Source: Parabacteroides faecis
GTDB taxonomy: Bacteria > Bacteroidota > Bacteroidia > Bacteroidales > Tannerellaceae
Direction of reading: 5' to 3'
NCBI RefSeq assembly: GCF_014647375.1
Contig: NZ_BMPB01000016.1
Coordinates: 124,001-188,000, forward strand
Length of the DNA: 64,000 nt
The translations under genes were made by a program, and so were the position numbers. Of the stretch, positions 43,601-54,490 are shown piece after piece; position 1 is the first letter of the stretch; each line of letters begins with the position of its first letter. Below the pieces are notes generated by a model. It had not been told where the DNA came from. It did not search any database and worked only from the letters and a program-made list of their open reading frames with translations.

Positions 43601-45342
43601 AACGTAGTGCTCATAAGGATACTAAATTCTATGGTATGGGCGATTTGATTTACCTTGTTAAGGATACGTTGTTCAATACACGTGATGTAATGGGTAAAAA
43701 TATTAAAGTTAGTGAAAACTATACTGGAAATTTAGGTGATGACGTAGAAAAAGTCAAAAAATTCGAATCTGGTTTGTTCTACGATGCAGGCTATACTTAT
43801 CAGGCAGATTCTTTGTTCTCTGTTATCCATGGTGATGCTAAGAAGCCGGTTCTGTTCTTTACGGATGAGAATGGTGCAGTTATCAATACAGCTAAAAAAC
43901 CAATGCAAATGGGTGAGATTGTTTTTGGTACAACTGCAGAAAAAACAATTAATATTGTAGGTCGTGAACTTCCGTTTGAAGATCTTGTTTGGCCGGTAGA
44001 TGAAACAAATAGTTCGACTATCTTCTTCACAAATAGTAATCAGGATATTTATCCTGTAAAAGATGCTAAATATCGTATCAAAGATTTGATGACAGTTCTT
44101 GGTGGTGATGTAACTATTCCTGTTACGATCAAGGCTAAACCGTCCGCTACCGCTCCTTGTGATACATTGACATCGCTGACTGTAAACGTTCCGGTACTTT
44201 GCTCTGTAGACAGTACAATCAATGTTTCATTCAAAACCGTGTTGGTTGGTCCGGAATTGAACGCATTCAAGCCAGGTGATATTCAGGGTGATCGTGCTAA
44301 TCTGACATGGAAGCCCGGATTTAAACAAGGTGAGGTTGAACATGAAGTTGTAGTGGGACTTGTTAAATATAATAAGAAGTCTTCTTCTATTTTTATTTCA
44401 GAAGTGTATGCTCATAATGGAACGTTGGCTGTTGAATTGTTCAATGGTACGGCTAGTAAATTGAATAAAGATATATTCGATATCTCTTCTCCTAACTATT
44501 ATTTGGTTTTGGAAGAATCTGGTAAAGTGATTGAAACCAGACCAATTGTTTCACAATATGATATAGTTGAACCTTATGGAGCAATTGCAGAATGGTTTAA
44601 TTATGACTTTAAGTCTAATACATTGTATACTGTTACTTTGAAACAAGGTAATATCACAATGGATGTATTCCAGTTCTCTACTCCGTCCACTCATATGGGT
44701 AGACGTGATGATCTGATTGCTGCTGGTCAGGAAGTGACAGAAAAGACAGATCCTTACAGAGCAGAAAAATATGATCAGGCACAGTGGACTAACGTTAATA
44801 TCTGGAATATGGGACTTGAATCAGGACAGATCGGATTTGCTGAAACTGTAGCTTATAATGAAACATCTAAACATGCAACAGCATTTGTTGCTTCATGGGA
44901 CGTTGCTAAATCAAGTATGTCTGGTCTTTATGATGGTACCTTGATTAAAGGACTTCATAATAATATCACTTATGATGTTTGGGTAATTCCGGCATTGACA
45001 ACAGGTATGGATTGTGTAAGTCGTGTAATTCCGACGAAAGGTGTTATTGCTACCAGCGATTCTAAACTGAATGGCGGTAATGTTATTGCAGATATTACAT
45101 TTGATATTCCGACTGCAAACGAAGATATCAATTCCAGTGTAACTGCTATATCTGTAGTTGGTGATAACGGAAAGGTTATTGTCCGTAATGCAGCAGGTAA
45201 GTCTGTCTCAGTTTATGATGTATTAGGAAAATCAGTTGTTAAAACAGTTATTTCTTCTAACGAAGTTGAATTTAATGCTCCGAAGGGTGTTGTAGTTGTA
45301 GCTGTTGAAGGTGAACCAGCTGTTAAAGCAATTGTAAAATAA
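40660..45342 (+). CDS. Large secreted surface protein with DUF6383-like C-terminal domain (S-layer-like)
   Basis: The 1560-residue protein has a signal peptide (KFSTLVGCLLLGTAFSVNAQ). A long, Asp/Asn/Thr-rich, mostly beta body follows with no catalytic motif. The last 75 residues (GKVIVRNAAGKSVSVYDVLG, ending AVKAIVK) resemble the DUF6383 domain that ends many Parabacteroides surface proteins and may serve in sorting or attachment. Codon use is biased towards a highly expressed gene. Large abundant surface glycoproteins of Parabacteroides distasonis are known to be phase variable by promoter inversion; the 33-bp inverted repeats just upstream suggest the same here. Function as an S-layer or adhesin is an inference. 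Confidence 0.8.
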   Translation: MNKKFSTLVGCLLLGTAFSVNAQDLPKWYDKTQADFAWPKEADFAVKGKVPGFILNKDNVKTAGDARYQFSNTLNSLVPGISVAFDTDSKNGVAEANVVAGTKLEEGAAGWEKITPVYGSFDGGLGIIPGMQNNGEVFLTLNTQGLSNPTSIEFDIYAAKVKEGKTPNRNIKWKITAKSYALNGAGDAADLNIAAVTASGQQLDATSSIEYTANNAGILAGSKYTIRLNENANGGKNSLANKVIVFQITNEKASEADNNEAQDKNEPVTVVKGLNFTYQRPEVLFSTTGKIEEYVTPAVFAEELNAGAGYEVSDKLYTRIEYFNPAENIDLTTDNLELDLLSVYKLSIAYPFTLDETKLPAGHLLTSETKDGVTTYWIKIDNSKLTAGGKSDGLFTLDKTYDGKDGNKKYITAAFDIKFAPKQVKDFDASKYINAEIVARDASLAEAQLDGTSVPSFIIKPSTMAFDEYDQTKEAGLEVKNLPKFTNDVDWIANLTNNSGKPLQPKCEAVGFYAYDKDGKLIDINKDGKSDANDFVKNDQFDETFLTNSGNLNTEKYKTITLAVKYERGNVSTDLEQSIDFQEVFGLNRALKFEGNIDANDYTGKDLVDKDVKKNLGAIYPNDLNVTGNNQYVWFTYGSNGSVAEAMQLPDGKVLNEGDLKGHYERYFYAPFEANAPESARTSRVDTIFIHASELIPTVDNKAIVKFAIDQEDNAASNDFRYKASDSYGIDVAYFKNPVTGAKIAANENFRGGAYTDTLYFEIDLNNVAMVKAVKEKGLEINMKYVADTEEWAGADYNGGETQIFKVITADAKGHNVLPVKGLTDRGVVTNIYAQNYKDWYKFQKWEDGPGSDEVYGEQFPNDFGTSYINTCISGDSASFVIAGINVIDTVKVSTLSNQNTSFVYTQDEASEAYGTFSVDKKNHLMTIVPNEYGEIYAKINVKFAPSANDKALDTLIYEPRHKANVLRKFIYEDLKFGIGKRSAHKDTKFYGMGDLIYLVKDTLFNTRDVMGKNIKVSENYTGNLGDDVEKVKKFESGLFYDAGYTYQADSLFSVIHGDAKKPVLFFTDENGAVINTAKKPMQMGEIVFGTTAEKTINIVGRELPFEDLVWPVDETNSSTIFFTNSNQDIYPVKDAKYRIKDLMTVLGGDVTIPVTIKAKPSATAPCDTLTSLTVNVPVLCSVDSTINVSFKTVLVGPELNAFKPGDIQGDRANLTWKPGFKQGEVEHEVVVGLVKYNKKSSSIFISEVYAHNGTLAVELFNGTASKLNKDIFDISSPNYYLVLEESGKVIETRPIVSQYDIVEPYGAIAEWFNYDFKSNTLYTVTLKQGNITMDVFQFSTPSTHMGRRDDLIAAGQEVTEKTDPYRAEKYDQAQWTNVNIWNMGLESGQIGFAETVAYNETSKHATAFVASWDVAKSSMSGLYDGTLIKGLHNNITYDVWVIPALTTGMDCVSRVIPTKGVIATSDSKLNGGNVIADITFDIPTANEDINSSVTAISVVGDNGKVIVRNAAGKSVSVYDVLGKSVVKTVISSNEVEFNAPKGVVVVAVEGEPAVKAIVK

Positions 45343-45355
45343 GAATAATAGAAAA

Positions 45356-45382
45356 TTAAAGGGTAGGATTCCTGCCCTTTAA
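45356..45382 (+). terminator. Hairpin after the surface protein gene
   Basis: TTAAAGGGTAGG (45356-45367) and CCTGCCCTTTAA (45371-45382) pair over 12 bp with one G-U and a 3-nt loop, 14 bases after the stop. A T run is lacking, so it may protect the 3' end of the mRNA instead of terminating. Confidence 0.6.
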
Positions 45383-45519
45383 CTAAAAGATATTTATAAT
45401 CAAAAATAAACTGTGCAGTAGGGACTGTTGCGCTTTGCATATAATCCCGGCTAAGTATTCCGTGATGGGTGAATAAGCAGTTTTAATACTAAAGTAATAA
45501 AATAAAGTTCTTCTGTTAG

Positions 45520-45590
45520 TATCTTTGTGAAGAGAGAAGGCAGACACAAGACAAACCCCGTTGGTTTTAAGCCAGCGGGGCTTTGTTGTT
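45520..45590 (+). ncRNA. Candidate short transcript: promoter box followed by terminator
   Basis: A TATCTTTG -7 box (45520-45527) is followed within 25 bases by a strong hairpin (45551-45586, CCCCG/CGGGG core, with ACAAA/TTTGT at its base) and a T-rich end. The transcript would be about 55 nt. It could be a small RNA, or an attenuated distal leader of the str operon. No -33 element is clear. The rest of 45343-45800 holds a further TAACTTTG box at 45653-45660 and the rpsL promoter. Confidence 0.35.
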
Positions 45591-45703
45591 AAATAATAAT
45601 AAATAGTTTGAATTCACCTGTTCTATAACAGAAACAAACGGGAACTATTATGTAACTTTGCACCGTTTTTAGCGCAAGTTATGTAGAAAAACACCCGTAA
45701 CTC

Positions 45704-45734
45704 GTTGGTTATACGGAAATAATGCGTATCTTTG
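45704..45734 (+). promoter_or_regulatory. Promoter of the str (rpsL-rpsG-fusA) operon
   Basis: GTTG at 45704-45707 and TATCTTTG at 45727-45734 are 19 bases apart. The rpsL ATG is 66 bases downstream. Confidence 0.75.
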
Positions 45735-45800
45735 CAGCCTGAAATAGAAAAAAGAGATAAATATAATTATAACACATTCAAAGTTTAAAAAGAAAAAGAA

Positions 45801-46176
45801 ATGCCTACAATTCAGCAATTAGTTAGAAAAGGAAGGGAAACTTTGGTGGTAAAAGGTAAATCACCTGCATTGGATGCTTGTCCTCAGAGACGTGGCGTTT
45901 GTGTACGTGTTTACACTACAACACCGAAAAAGCCTAACTCTGCAATGCGTAAAGTAGCGAGAGTTCGTTTGACAAATGGTAAAGAAGTAAACTCTTACAT
46001 TCCGGGAAATCGTATTAGTACGTGGTGGTCGTGTAAAGGACCTTCCTGGTGTACGTTATCACATTGTACGTGGTACCTTGGATACAGCTGGCGTTAACGG
46101 TCGTACTCAGCGTCGTTCTAAATACGGTGCAAAACGTCCTAAAGCAGGTGCTGCTCCAGCAAAAGGAAAGAAGTAA
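45801..46176 (+). pseudogene. rpsL: rpsL, 30S ribosomal protein S12, frameshifted by an apparent 26-nt deletion
   Basis: Residues 1-69 are normal S12 up to NSYIPG. The universally conserved EGHNLQEHS that should follow is absent, and the frame then shifts and stops at 46097. From 46009 a +1 frame continues with [18 protein letters not shown] and runs 55 codons to a stop at 46174-46176, the rest of S12. Restoring 26 bases at about 46008 would give an intact 133-residue protein. S12 is an essential decoding-centre protein, so this is most likely an assembly or sequencing error; a second intact copy elsewhere is the alternative. The gene otherwise starts the str operon. Confidence 0.93.
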
Positions 46177-46329
46177 AAATCACCCTTTCAAACTGAGAAT
46201 TTAAATTAAGTATTAAAGCTGGTTTGAGTTATTTGGATAGGCTATAAGGTTGAGTAAATGGTTCAGCGGAACCGTTGAAGACAAAATTAAAAAGGCAACC
46301 AAAGACAAAAACGAAATTTTTGAAACAAA
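46177..46329 (+). other. rpsL-rpsG intercistronic leader
   Basis: The gap of 153 bases is long for this operon and holds a GGTTC/GAACC hairpin (around 46260-46274). In other bacteria S7 regulates its operon by binding here, so a control site is possible. No gene is visible. Confidence 0.4.
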
Positions 46330-46806
46330 ATGAGAAAAGCAAAACCAAAGAAAAGACAGATCCTCCCGGATCCTGTTTTCGGTGATGTAAAGGTTACGAG
46401 ATTCGTTAACCATTTAATGTATGATGGCAAGAAAAATACTGCCTTCGAAATTTTCTATTCCGCTCTGGAAAACGTTAAGGCTAAATTGCCTAACGAAGAA
46501 AAGTCTGCTCTCGAAATTTGGAAAGCTGCACTCGACAATATTACTCCTCAAGTCGAAGTGAAGTCACGCCGTGTAGGTGGTGCTACTTTCCAGGTACCTA
46601 CTGAAATTCGCCCCGATCGTAAAGAATCAATTTCTATGAAGAACCTTATTATCTTCTCACGTAAGAGAGGTGGTAAGACGATGTCTGACAAGCTGTCTGC
46701 AGAGATTGTAGATGCTTTCAACAACCAGGGTGGCGCATTCAAAAGAAAAGAAGATATGCATCGTATGGCTGAAGCTAACCGTGCATTCGCTCACTTCAGA
46801 TTTTAA
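46330..46806 (+). CDS. rpsG: 30S ribosomal protein S7
   Basis: The 158-residue primary 16S rRNA-binding protein has the [24 protein letters not shown]-type N-terminus (seen as [20 protein letters not shown]) and ends in [13 protein letters not shown]. Length and motifs are normal. It lies between rpsL and fusA as in the str operon of most bacteria. Confidence 0.97.
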   Translation: MRKAKPKKRQILPDPVFGDVKVTRFVNHLMYDGKKNTAFEIFYSALENVKAKLPNEEKSALEIWKAALDNITPQVEVKSRRVGGATFQVPTEIRPDRKESISMKNLIIFSRKRGGKTMSDKLSAEIVDAFNNQGGAFKRKEDMHRMAEANRAFAHFRF

Positions 46807-46826
46807 TTTAGCATAAAGGATATACA

Positions 46827-48950
46827 ATGGCAAACGATAAACAATTAACGTTTACAAGAAACATCGGTATCATGGCGCACATCGATGCAGGTAAGACTAC
46901 GACTTCTGAGCGTATTCTTTTCTACACAGGTTTGACGCATAAGATCGGTGAAACACATGATGGTACTGCTACCATGGACTGGATGGCTCAGGAGCAGGAA
47001 CGTGGTATTACAATTACTTCCGCTGCTACAACTACATTCTGGAATTACTTGGGTAACAAGTATAAGATCAATCTGATCGATACTCCGGGACACGTTGACT
47101 TTACAGTAGAGGTTGAACGTTCTCTTCGTGTACTGGACGGTGCTGTTGCTACTTTTTGTGCAGTGGGTGGTGTTGAACCCCAGTCTGAAACCGTATGGCG
47201 TCAGGCTGATAAATATAATGTACCTCGTATCGGTTACGTGAACAAAATGGACCGTTCAGGTGCGAACTACTACGAAGTGATCCGTCAGATGAAGGATGTA
47301 CTGGGCGCTCGTCCATGTCCTATCCAGATTCCTATCGGTGCTGAAGAAACTTTCAAAGGTGTAGTAGACTTGGTTAAAATGAAAGCTATTTTCTGGCATG
47401 ACGAATCAATGGGTGCTGAATATAGCGTAGAAGAAATCCCTGCTGATCTGCAAGCTGAAGCTGAAGAATGGCGTGATAAGATGTTGGAGGCTCTGGCAGA
47501 ATGCGATGACGCTTTGATGGAAAAATATTTTGATGATCCTTCTACTATAACTGAAGAAGAAATCAATGTAGCGATCCGCAAAGGAACATTGGCTATGCAG
47601 ATCAATCCGATGACTTGTGGTTCTTCTTTCAAGAATAAGGGTGTTCAGACTCTGTTGGATGCAGTTTGTGCATATCTGCCGTCTCCGGAAGATACTCCTG
47701 CTATCGAAGGTACAGATCCTAGTGATCCTGAAAAAGTGATTATCCGCAAGCCGTTGTTCGAAGAACCGATGACAGCTTTGGCATTTAAGATCGCAACAGA
47801 CCCGTATGTAGGTCGTCTGTGCTTCTTCCGTGTATATGCAGGTGCTATCAATGCCGGTTCTTATGTATTGAATACCCGCTCTGGTAAAAAAGAACGTATC
47901 TCTCGTTTGTTCCAGATGCACTCAAACAAACAGAACCCGATGGAAATGATCGGTTGTGGTGATATTGGTGCAGGTGTTGGTTTCAAAGATATTCGTACAG
48001 GTGATACGCTGTGTGACGAAAATCATCCGATCACACTGGAATCTATGGACTTCCCGGATCCGGTTATCGGTATCGCTGTAGAGCCTAAGACTCAGAAAGA
48101 CATGGATAAACTGGGTATGGGATTGGCTAAATTGGCTGAAGAAGACCCGACATTCCGTGTACAGACTAACGAAGATACAGGTCAGACTGTTATTAGCGGT
48201 ATGGGTGAGCTTCACCTGGATATTATCGTTGACCGTCTGCGCCGCGAATTTAAGGTTGAATGTAATCAGGGTAAACCTCAGGTTACTTACAAAGAAGCTA
48301 TCACTAAATCTGTTGAACTTCGTGAAGTTTATAAGAAACAGTCTGGTGGTCGTGGTAAATTTGCTGATATCATCGTTCGCGTTGAGCCGGCTGACGAAAG
48401 CTTCGAAGGAACTCTGCAGTTCATCGACGAAGTAAAAGGTGGTAACATTCCTAAGGAATTTATCCCGTCAGTACAGAAAGGTTTTGAAAAAGCTATGAAG
48501 AACGGTATCCTTGCCGGTTATCCGTTGGATAAACTGAAAGTGACTTTGATCGATGGTTCATTCCACCCGGTTGACTCTGACCAGTTGTCTTTCGAGATCG
48601 CAGGTATCCAGGCATTCAAGAGTGCTTCTGAAAAAGCAGGTCCTGCTTTGATGGAACCGATCATGCAGATGGAAGTTGTTACTCCGGAAGAAAGTATGGG
48701 TGATGTTATCGGTGACTTGAACAAACGTCGCGGCCAGGTAGAAGGTATGGAAACAAGCCGTACCGGTGCACGTGTAGTGAAAGCTAAAGTACCTCTGGCT
48801 GAAACATTCGGTTATGTAACAGCTCTTCGTACTATCACTTCAGGTCGTGCAACATCTTCAATGCAGTTCTCTCACTATGCTCAGGTATCCTCTTCTATTG
48901 CTAAGCAGGTACTGACAGAAGTACAGGGTCGTGCTGATTTGATCAAATAA
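46827..48950 (+). CDS. fusA: Elongation factor G
   Basis: The 707-residue translational GTPase drives tRNA-mRNA translocation. G1 is AHIDAGKTT (residues about 17-25), switch II has DTPGHVD, and G4 is NKMD. Domains II-V follow with [10 protein letters not shown] in domain I and [14 protein letters not shown] in domain III. The str-operon position supports the main EF-G and not the Bacteroides second paralogue. No tuf gene follows; rpsJ begins 21 bases later, so str and S10 operons are directly joined. Confidence 0.96.
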   Translation: MANDKQLTFTRNIGIMAHIDAGKTTTSERILFYTGLTHKIGETHDGTATMDWMAQEQERGITITSAATTTFWNYLGNKYKINLIDTPGHVDFTVEVERSLRVLDGAVATFCAVGGVEPQSETVWRQADKYNVPRIGYVNKMDRSGANYYEVIRQMKDVLGARPCPIQIPIGAEETFKGVVDLVKMKAIFWHDESMGAEYSVEEIPADLQAEAEEWRDKMLEALAECDDALMEKYFDDPSTITEEEINVAIRKGTLAMQINPMTCGSSFKNKGVQTLLDAVCAYLPSPEDTPAIEGTDPSDPEKVIIRKPLFEEPMTALAFKIATDPYVGRLCFFRVYAGAINAGSYVLNTRSGKKERISRLFQMHSNKQNPMEMIGCGDIGAGVGFKDIRTGDTLCDENHPITLESMDFPDPVIGIAVEPKTQKDMDKLGMGLAKLAEEDPTFRVQTNEDTGQTVISGMGELHLDIIVDRLRREFKVECNQGKPQVTYKEAITKSVELREVYKKQSGGRGKFADIIVRVEPADESFEGTLQFIDEVKGGNIPKEFIPSVQKGFEKAMKNGILAGYPLDKLKVTLIDGSFHPVDSDQLSFEIAGIQAFKSASEKAGPALMEPIMQMEVVTPEESMGDVIGDLNKRRGQVEGMETSRTGARVVKAKVPLAETFGYVTALRTITSGRATSSMQFSHYAQVSSSIAKQVLTEVQGRADLIK

Positions 48951-48971
48951 TTTAGAAACATATATAACAAT

Positions 48972-49277
48972 ATGAGCCAAAAGATCAGAATTAAATTAAA
49001 GTCTTACGATTATTCTCTGGTAGACAAGTCTGCCGAGAAGATCGTGAAGACGGTAAAGGCTACAGGTGCTGTTGTTAGCGGACCGATTCCCCTGCCTACA
49101 CACAAACGTATCTTTACTGTGAACCGCTCTACTTTCGTTAATAAGAAATCTCGTGAGCAGTTCGAACTATCATCTTATAAAAGATTGATAGATATCTATA
49201 GCTCAACTGCAAAAACAGTTGACGCATTGATGAAGCTGGAATTACCCAGCGGTGTTGAAGTAGAAATTAAAGTGTGA
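48972..49277 (+). CDS. rpsJ: 30S ribosomal protein S10
   Basis: The 101-residue protein has the S10 core [20 protein letters not shown] and [18 protein letters not shown]. It binds the 30S head and, as NusE, antitermination complexes. First gene of the S10 group, 21 bases after fusA. Confidence 0.97.
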   Translation: MSQKIRIKLKSYDYSLVDKSAEKIVKTVKATGAVVSGPIPLPTHKRIFTVNRSTFVNKKSREQFELSSYKRLIDIYSSTAKTVDALMKLELPSGVEVEIKV

Positions 49278-49298
49278 GTTATTTAAAAATTAAGTGAA

Positions 49299-49916
49299 AT
49301 GCCAGGATTATTAGGAAAAAAAATCGGAATGACATCCGTTTTCAGTGCCGAGGGAAAGAATCTTCCATGCACTGTTATCGAAGTGGGTCCTTGTGTTGTT
49401 ACACAGATCAAGACTTTGGAGAAAGATGGCTATGAAGCTGTACAGTTGGGTTTCGAAGACAAAAAAGAGAAACACACAACGCAGCCGGAAATGGGTCACT
49501 TCAAAAAAGCCGGTGTAACTCCCAAGAGATACTTGGCCGAGTTCAAGAATTTTGAAACTGCATACAATCTGGGTGACGTGATCACTGTGGATTATCTGGA
49601 AGATGCAGGTTTTGTTGATGTAGTAGGTACATCAAAAGGTAAAGGTTTCCAGGGTGTAGTAAAACGTCATGGTTTCGGTGGTGTAGGTCAGACTACTCAC
49701 GGTCAGCATAACCGTTTGCGTGCTCCCGGTGGTATCGGTGCTTGTTCTTACCCTGCAAAGGTATTCAAGGGCATGCGTATGGCCGGACAGATGGGTAATG
49801 AACGTGTAACAGTTCAGAACCTGGAAGTGATCAAGGTAATGCCGGAACATAATCTTTTATTGGTTAAAGGATCTGTTCCAGGAGCAAAAGGTTCAATCTT
49901 ATTAATTGAAAAGTAA
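49299..49916 (+). CDS. rplC: 50S ribosomal protein L3
   Basis: The 205-residue protein has the L3 signature [20 protein letters not shown], whose loop reaches the peptidyl transferase centre. Its last base overlaps the rplD ATG (TAATG), so the two are coupled. Confidence 0.97.
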   Translation: MPGLLGKKIGMTSVFSAEGKNLPCTVIEVGPCVVTQIKTLEKDGYEAVQLGFEDKKEKHTTQPEMGHFKKAGVTPKRYLAEFKNFETAYNLGDVITVDYLEDAGFVDVVGTSKGKGFQGVVKRHGFGGVGQTTHGQHNRLRAPGGIGACSYPAKVFKGMRMAGQMGNERVTVQNLEVIKVMPEHNLLLVKGSVPGAKGSILLIEK

Positions 49917-50545
49917 TGGAACTGAGCGTATTTAATATTAAAGGTGAAGATACCGGAAGAAAGGTAACTTTGAACGATGCTATCTTCGGCATTGAACCAA
50001 ATGATCATGCCATTTACCTGGATGTAAAACAGTATTTGGCTAACCAGCGTCAGGGTACTCACAAATCGAAAGAAAGAAGTGAGATCTCTGGTAGTACACG
50101 CAAACTGATCCGTCAGAAAGGTGGTGGTGGAGCCCGTCGTGGTGATATCAACTCTCCAGTATTGGTTGGTGGTGCTCGCGTTTTCGGTCCGAAACCGAGA
50201 GATTATGAGTTCAAATTGAACAAGAAGGTAAAGGGTCTGGCTCGTAAGTCTGCATTGGCTTATAAAGCTAAAAATAATGCAATTGTAGTTATTGAGGATT
50301 TCGCTCTGGAAGCTCCGAAAACTAAAGAATTTGTAACAATTGCTAAAAACCTGAAAGTGGCTGATAAAAAGTTACTTATGGTTTTACCGGAGAAAAATAA
50401 TTTTGTATATTTGTCGGCTCGTAATTTAGAAAAGACAAGTGTTATAACAGCCTCTGAATTAAACACATACAAAGTGCTTGATGCAGCTAATTTGGTTTTG
50501 ACTGAGAGCTCTATTGCTGTTATAGAAAAACTTTTTAATGCATAA
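49916..50545 (+). CDS. rplD: 50S ribosomal protein L4
   Basis: The 209-residue protein has the tunnel-lining loop with [20 protein letters not shown] and [18 protein letters not shown]. In enterobacteria L4 regulates the S10 operon; no such leader is seen before rpsJ here because fusA precedes it. Confidence 0.96.
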   Translation: MELSVFNIKGEDTGRKVTLNDAIFGIEPNDHAIYLDVKQYLANQRQGTHKSKERSEISGSTRKLIRQKGGGGARRGDINSPVLVGGARVFGPKPRDYEFKLNKKVKGLARKSALAYKAKNNAIVVIEDFALEAPKTKEFVTIAKNLKVADKKLLMVLPEKNNFVYLSARNLEKTSVITASELNTYKVLDAANLVLTESSIAVIEKLFNA

Positions 50546-50556
50546 GGAGTAAAGAA

Positions 50557-50850
50557 ATGGGAATTATCATTAAACCTATAGTAACAGAGAAGCAAACAGC
50601 GATTACAGAAAAAATGGCTAATCGCTATGGTTTTCGTGTTTCTCCTGATGCCAACAAGTTGGAGATCAAAAAAGCTGTACAGGATATGTATAATGTAACC
50701 GTAGTTGATGTTAACACCATCAACTACTCTGGCAAGCAGAAAAGCCGTTATACAAAATCAGGTATTATCAATGGTAAACAGTCAGCTTTTAAGAAGGCAA
50801 TCGTAACGTTGAAAGAAGGAGAAACAATTGATTTCTTTAGTAATATCTAA
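50557..50850 (+). CDS. rplW: 50S ribosomal protein L23
   Basis: The 97-residue protein, at the exit of the tunnel, has the [17 protein letters not shown] start and the conserved [17 protein letters not shown]. An unusually good Shine-Dalgarno sequence for this phylum (AAGGAG, 50544-50549) lies 7 bases before the ATG. Confidence 0.95.
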   Translation: MGIIIKPIVTEKQTAITEKMANRYGFRVSPDANKLEIKKAVQDMYNVTVVDVNTINYSGKQKSRYTKSGIINGKQSAFKKAIVTLKEGETIDFFSNI

Positions 50851-50858
50851 AAAAAGAA

Positions 50859-51683
<825 letters not shown>

Positions 51684-51703
51684 TCTGATTAATTAAGTAA
51701 ACT

Positions 51704-51973
51704 ATGAGTCGTTCACTAAAAAAAGGCCCGTATATTAACGTAAAGCTGGAAAAGAAAGTCTTGACTATGAATGAGTCAGGAAAGAAAGCTGTAGTTAAGA
51801 CATGGGCAAGAGCTTCAATGATCTCGCCTGATTTCGTAGGCCATACTATTGCAGTTCATAATGGAAATAAATTTATTCCTGTTTTTGTAACCGAGAATAT
51901 GGTAGGTCACAAGCTGGGAGAGTTTTCTCCTACTCGTACGTTCCGTGGACACGCCGGTAACAAGAAAAAATAA
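51704..51973 (+). CDS. rpsS: 30S ribosomal protein S19
   Basis: The 89-residue protein has [19 protein letters not shown] and the conserved [20 protein letters not shown] and TRTFRGHAG segments. It binds the 30S head with S13. Confidence 0.97.
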   Translation: MSRSLKKGPYINVKLEKKVLTMNESGKKAVVKTWARASMISPDFVGHTIAVHNGNKFIPVFVTENMVGHKLGEFSPTRTFRGHAGNKKK

Positions 51974-52026
51974 GTATCGGTAGTAACAGGAATTCAGGAA
52001 TCTGAAAATAAAAAGAATCAATAAAA

Positions 52027-52437
52027 ATGGGTGCTAGAAAAAGAATATCAGCTGAAGCAAGAAAAGAAGCCCAAAAGACCATGTACTTCGCAAAGTTGCG
52101 TAACGTACCTACTTCTCCGCGTAAGATGCGTCTCGTTGTAGACATGATCCGCGGTATGGAAGTATTCCGTGCGCTTGGTGTTTTGAAGTTTTCTAACAAG
52201 GAAGCTGCAGCAAGAGTAGAAAAATTGCTTCGTTCAGCAATTGCCAATTGGGAGCAGAAAAATGAACGTAAAGCAGAAACTGGTGAGTTGTTTGTTTCTT
52301 CAATCAGCGTAGATTGCGCTACTACATTGAAGAGAATGCGTCCGGCTCCCCAGGGTAGAGGATACAGAATTCGTAAACGTTCGAACCATGTAACCTTGTT
52401 TGTTGATACACTTAGTAAAAACGATAGTCAAAATTAA
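52027..52437 (+). CDS. rplV: 50S ribosomal protein L22
   Basis: The 136-residue protein has the core [18 protein letters not shown] and the tunnel loop [21 protein letters not shown] 53-base gap separates it from rpsS. Confidence 0.96.
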   Translation: MGARKRISAEARKEAQKTMYFAKLRNVPTSPRKMRLVVDMIRGMEVFRALGVLKFSNKEAAARVEKLLRSAIANWEQKNERKAETGELFVSSISVDCATTLKRMRPAPQGRGYRIRKRSNHVTLFVDTLSKNDSQN

Positions 52438-52443
52438 TTGTAG

Positions 52444-53181
52444 ATGGGACAAAAAGTTAATCCGGTTAGTAATCGTTTAGGAATCATCCGTGGTTGGGAT
52501 TCCAATTGGTATGGCGGCAAAAATTACGGAGATACTTTGCTGGAAGATAGCAAGATCCGTAAATACTTGAATGCTCGTCTTGCTAAAGCTAGTGTATCTC
52601 GTATCGTTATTGAACGTACGCTTAAGTTGATCACAATAACAGTTTGCACATCACGTCCGGGCATTATCATCGGTAAAGGTGGTCAGGAAGTTGATAAATT
52701 GAAAGAAGAGTTGAAAAAGATTACCGACAAAGAAGTTCAGATCAACATCTTTGAGGTAAAAAGACCCGAATTAGACGCAGTTATTGTTGCAAACAATATT
52801 GCACGTCAGCTTGAAGGAAAAATTGCTTACCGTCGCGCTATCAAGATGGCTATCGCCTCTACCATGAGAATGGGTGCCGAAGGTATTAAAGTGCAAGTAT
52901 CTGGTCGTTTGAATGGTGCTGAAATGGCCCGTTCTGAAATGTACAAAGAAGGAAGAACTCCGTTACACACTCTGAGAGCAGATATCGATTACGCTTTGGC
53001 TGAAGCGTTGACGAAAGTTGGCTTGCTGGGTATTAAGGTATGGATCTGCCGTGGTGAAGTTTATGGTAAGAGAGATCTTGCTCCTTCATTCACTGCTTCT
53101 AAAGATTCAGGCCGCAGAAATGAGAATGCCGGTGGCAACAGAGGAGATAAGAACTTCAAGAGAAAAAAAGCTAATCGTTAA
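52444..53181 (+). CDS. rpsC: 30S ribosomal protein S3
   Basis: The 245-residue protein has [19 protein letters not shown], the KH domain with [16 protein letters not shown], and [20 protein letters not shown]. The last 30 residues are a basic, Asn/Arg-rich tail usual in the phylum. It lines the mRNA entry. Confidence 0.96.
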   Translation: MGQKVNPVSNRLGIIRGWDSNWYGGKNYGDTLLEDSKIRKYLNARLAKASVSRIVIERTLKLITITVCTSRPGIIIGKGGQEVDKLKEELKKITDKEVQINIFEVKRPELDAVIVANNIARQLEGKIAYRRAIKMAIASTMRMGAEGIKVQVSGRLNGAEMARSEMYKEGRTPLHTLRADIDYALAEALTKVGLLGIKVWICRGEVYGKRDLAPSFTASKDSGRRNENAGGNRGDKNFKRKKANR

Positions 53182-53200
53182 ACGTTAGAATTAAGAAGAG

Positions 53201-53635
53201 ATGTTACAACCAAAGAAAACCAAGTTCAGAAGACAGCAGAAAGGCCGCATGAAGGGTGAAGCTCAACGTGGCAACCAGCTGGCATTCGGTTCGTTTGGTA
53301 TAAAAGCGTTAGAGAATAAATGGATTACCGGTCGCCAGATTGAAGCTGCCCGTATCGCGGTAACTCGTTATATGCAACGTCAAGGTCAGGTTTGGGTTCG
53401 GATTTTCCCGGATAAACCTATTACAAAGAAACCGGCCGAAGTACGTATGGGTAAAGGTAAAGGTAACCCGGAAGGATTTGTTGCACCTGTTACTCCAGGT
53501 CGTCTTATTTTCGAAATCGAAGGTGTTCCCTTTGATGTTGCAAAAGAAGCATTGCGCTTAGCGGCTCAGAAGCTTCCTGTAACAACGAAATTTGTTGTGA
53601 GACGTGATTATGATATGGCTAATCAAAATGCGTAA
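53201..53635 (+). CDS. rplP: 50S ribosomal protein L16
   Basis: The 144-residue protein has [19 protein letters not shown] and [20 protein letters not shown]. It positions the A-site tRNA on the large subunit. Confidence 0.97.
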   Translation: MLQPKKTKFRRQQKGRMKGEAQRGNQLAFGSFGIKALENKWITGRQIEAARIAVTRYMQRQGQVWVRIFPDKPITKKPAEVRMGKGKGNPEGFVAPVTPGRLIFEIEGVPFDVAKEALRLAAQKLPVTTKFVVRRDYDMANQNA

Positions 53636-53640
53636 TTGTT

Positions 53641-53838
53641 ATGAAGATTGCAGAAATTAGAGAATTAAGCACAAAAGAATTGCTTGAAAGAGTAGATGCT
53701 GAGGTTGCTGCCTACGATCAGAAGGTTATTAACCACACTATCTCTCCGACAGACAACCCTGCTCAGATTAAACAACAACGCAGGATGATTGCGCGCATGA
53801 AAACAGAATTGCGCCAGAGAGAACTTAACAACAAATAA
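53641..53838 (+). CDS. rpmC: 50S ribosomal protein L29
   Basis: The 65-residue helical protein has the EIRELSTKELLERVDAEV start and the QQRRMIARMKTELRQREL end. It sits at the tunnel exit with L23. Confidence 0.94.
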   Translation: MKIAEIRELSTKELLERVDAEVAAYDQKVINHTISPTDNPAQIKQQRRMIARMKTELRQRELNNK

Positions 53839-53847
53839 TTGAGCCTG

Positions 53848-54105
53848 ATGGAAACTAGAAATTTAAGAAAAGAAAGAACGGGCGTGGTTACTAGCAACAA
53901 GATGGATAAAAGCATCACTGTTGCTATTAAATGGAAGGAAAAACACCCCATTTATGGTAAGTTCGTTAACAAAACGAAGAAATATCATGCTCACGACGAA
54001 AAGAACGAGTGCAATATCGGTGATACCGTAAAAATTATGGAAACTCGTCCTTTGAGCAAAACAAAGAGATGGAGACTTGTTCAAATAATCGAAAGAGCTA
54101 AGTAA
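53848..54105 (+). CDS. rpsQ: 30S ribosomal protein S17
   Basis: From the ATG at 53848 the product is 85 residues with [19 protein letters not shown] and the OB-fold signature [24 protein letters not shown] at 53839 would add three residues but the ATG agrees with the family. Confidence 0.95.
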   Translation: METRNLRKERTGVVTSNKMDKSITVAIKWKEKHPIYGKFVNKTKKYHAHDEKNECNIGDTVKIMETRPLSKTKRWRLVQIIERAK

Positions 54106-54106
54106 C

Positions 54107-54472
54107 ATGATACAACAAGAATCTAGACTAGTAGTAGCAGATAACAGTGGCGCAAAAGAATGTTTGTGTATCCGTGTATTAGGCGGTACAAGAAAACGTT
54201 ACGCTTCTGTTGGGGATGTAATTGTAGTTGCAATTAAGAGTGTAATCCCATCAAGTGATGTGAAGAAGGGTGCTGTTTCTAAGGCTATCATTGTTCGCAC
54301 TAAAAAAGAAATCCGTCGCCCGGATGGTTCATACATTCGTTTCGATGATAACGCTTGCGTATTGTTGAATGCCGGTGGTGATATTCGTGGAAGCCGTATC
54401 TTTGGTCCGGTTGCCAGAGAACTTCGTGCAACAAATATGAAAATTGTTTCACTTGCACCTGAAGTACTTTAA
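54107..54472 (+). CDS. rplN: 50S ribosomal protein L14
   Basis: The 121-residue protein has [23 protein letters not shown]-like [10 protein letters not shown] and FGPVARELR. It begins one base after the rpsQ stop. Confidence 0.97.
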   Translation: MIQQESRLVVADNSGAKECLCIRVLGGTRKRYASVGDVIVVAIKSVIPSSDVKKGAVSKAIIVRTKKEIRRPDGSYIRFDDNACVLLNAGGDIRGSRIFGPVARELRATNMKIVSLAPEVL

Positions 54473-54490
54473 TTCGTAAAATTTAAGGTA

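Noticed and set aside
46008-46009. Programmed frameshift in rpsL
   Set aside because: Nine essential residues are missing at the junction, so a frameshift alone could not restore S12.
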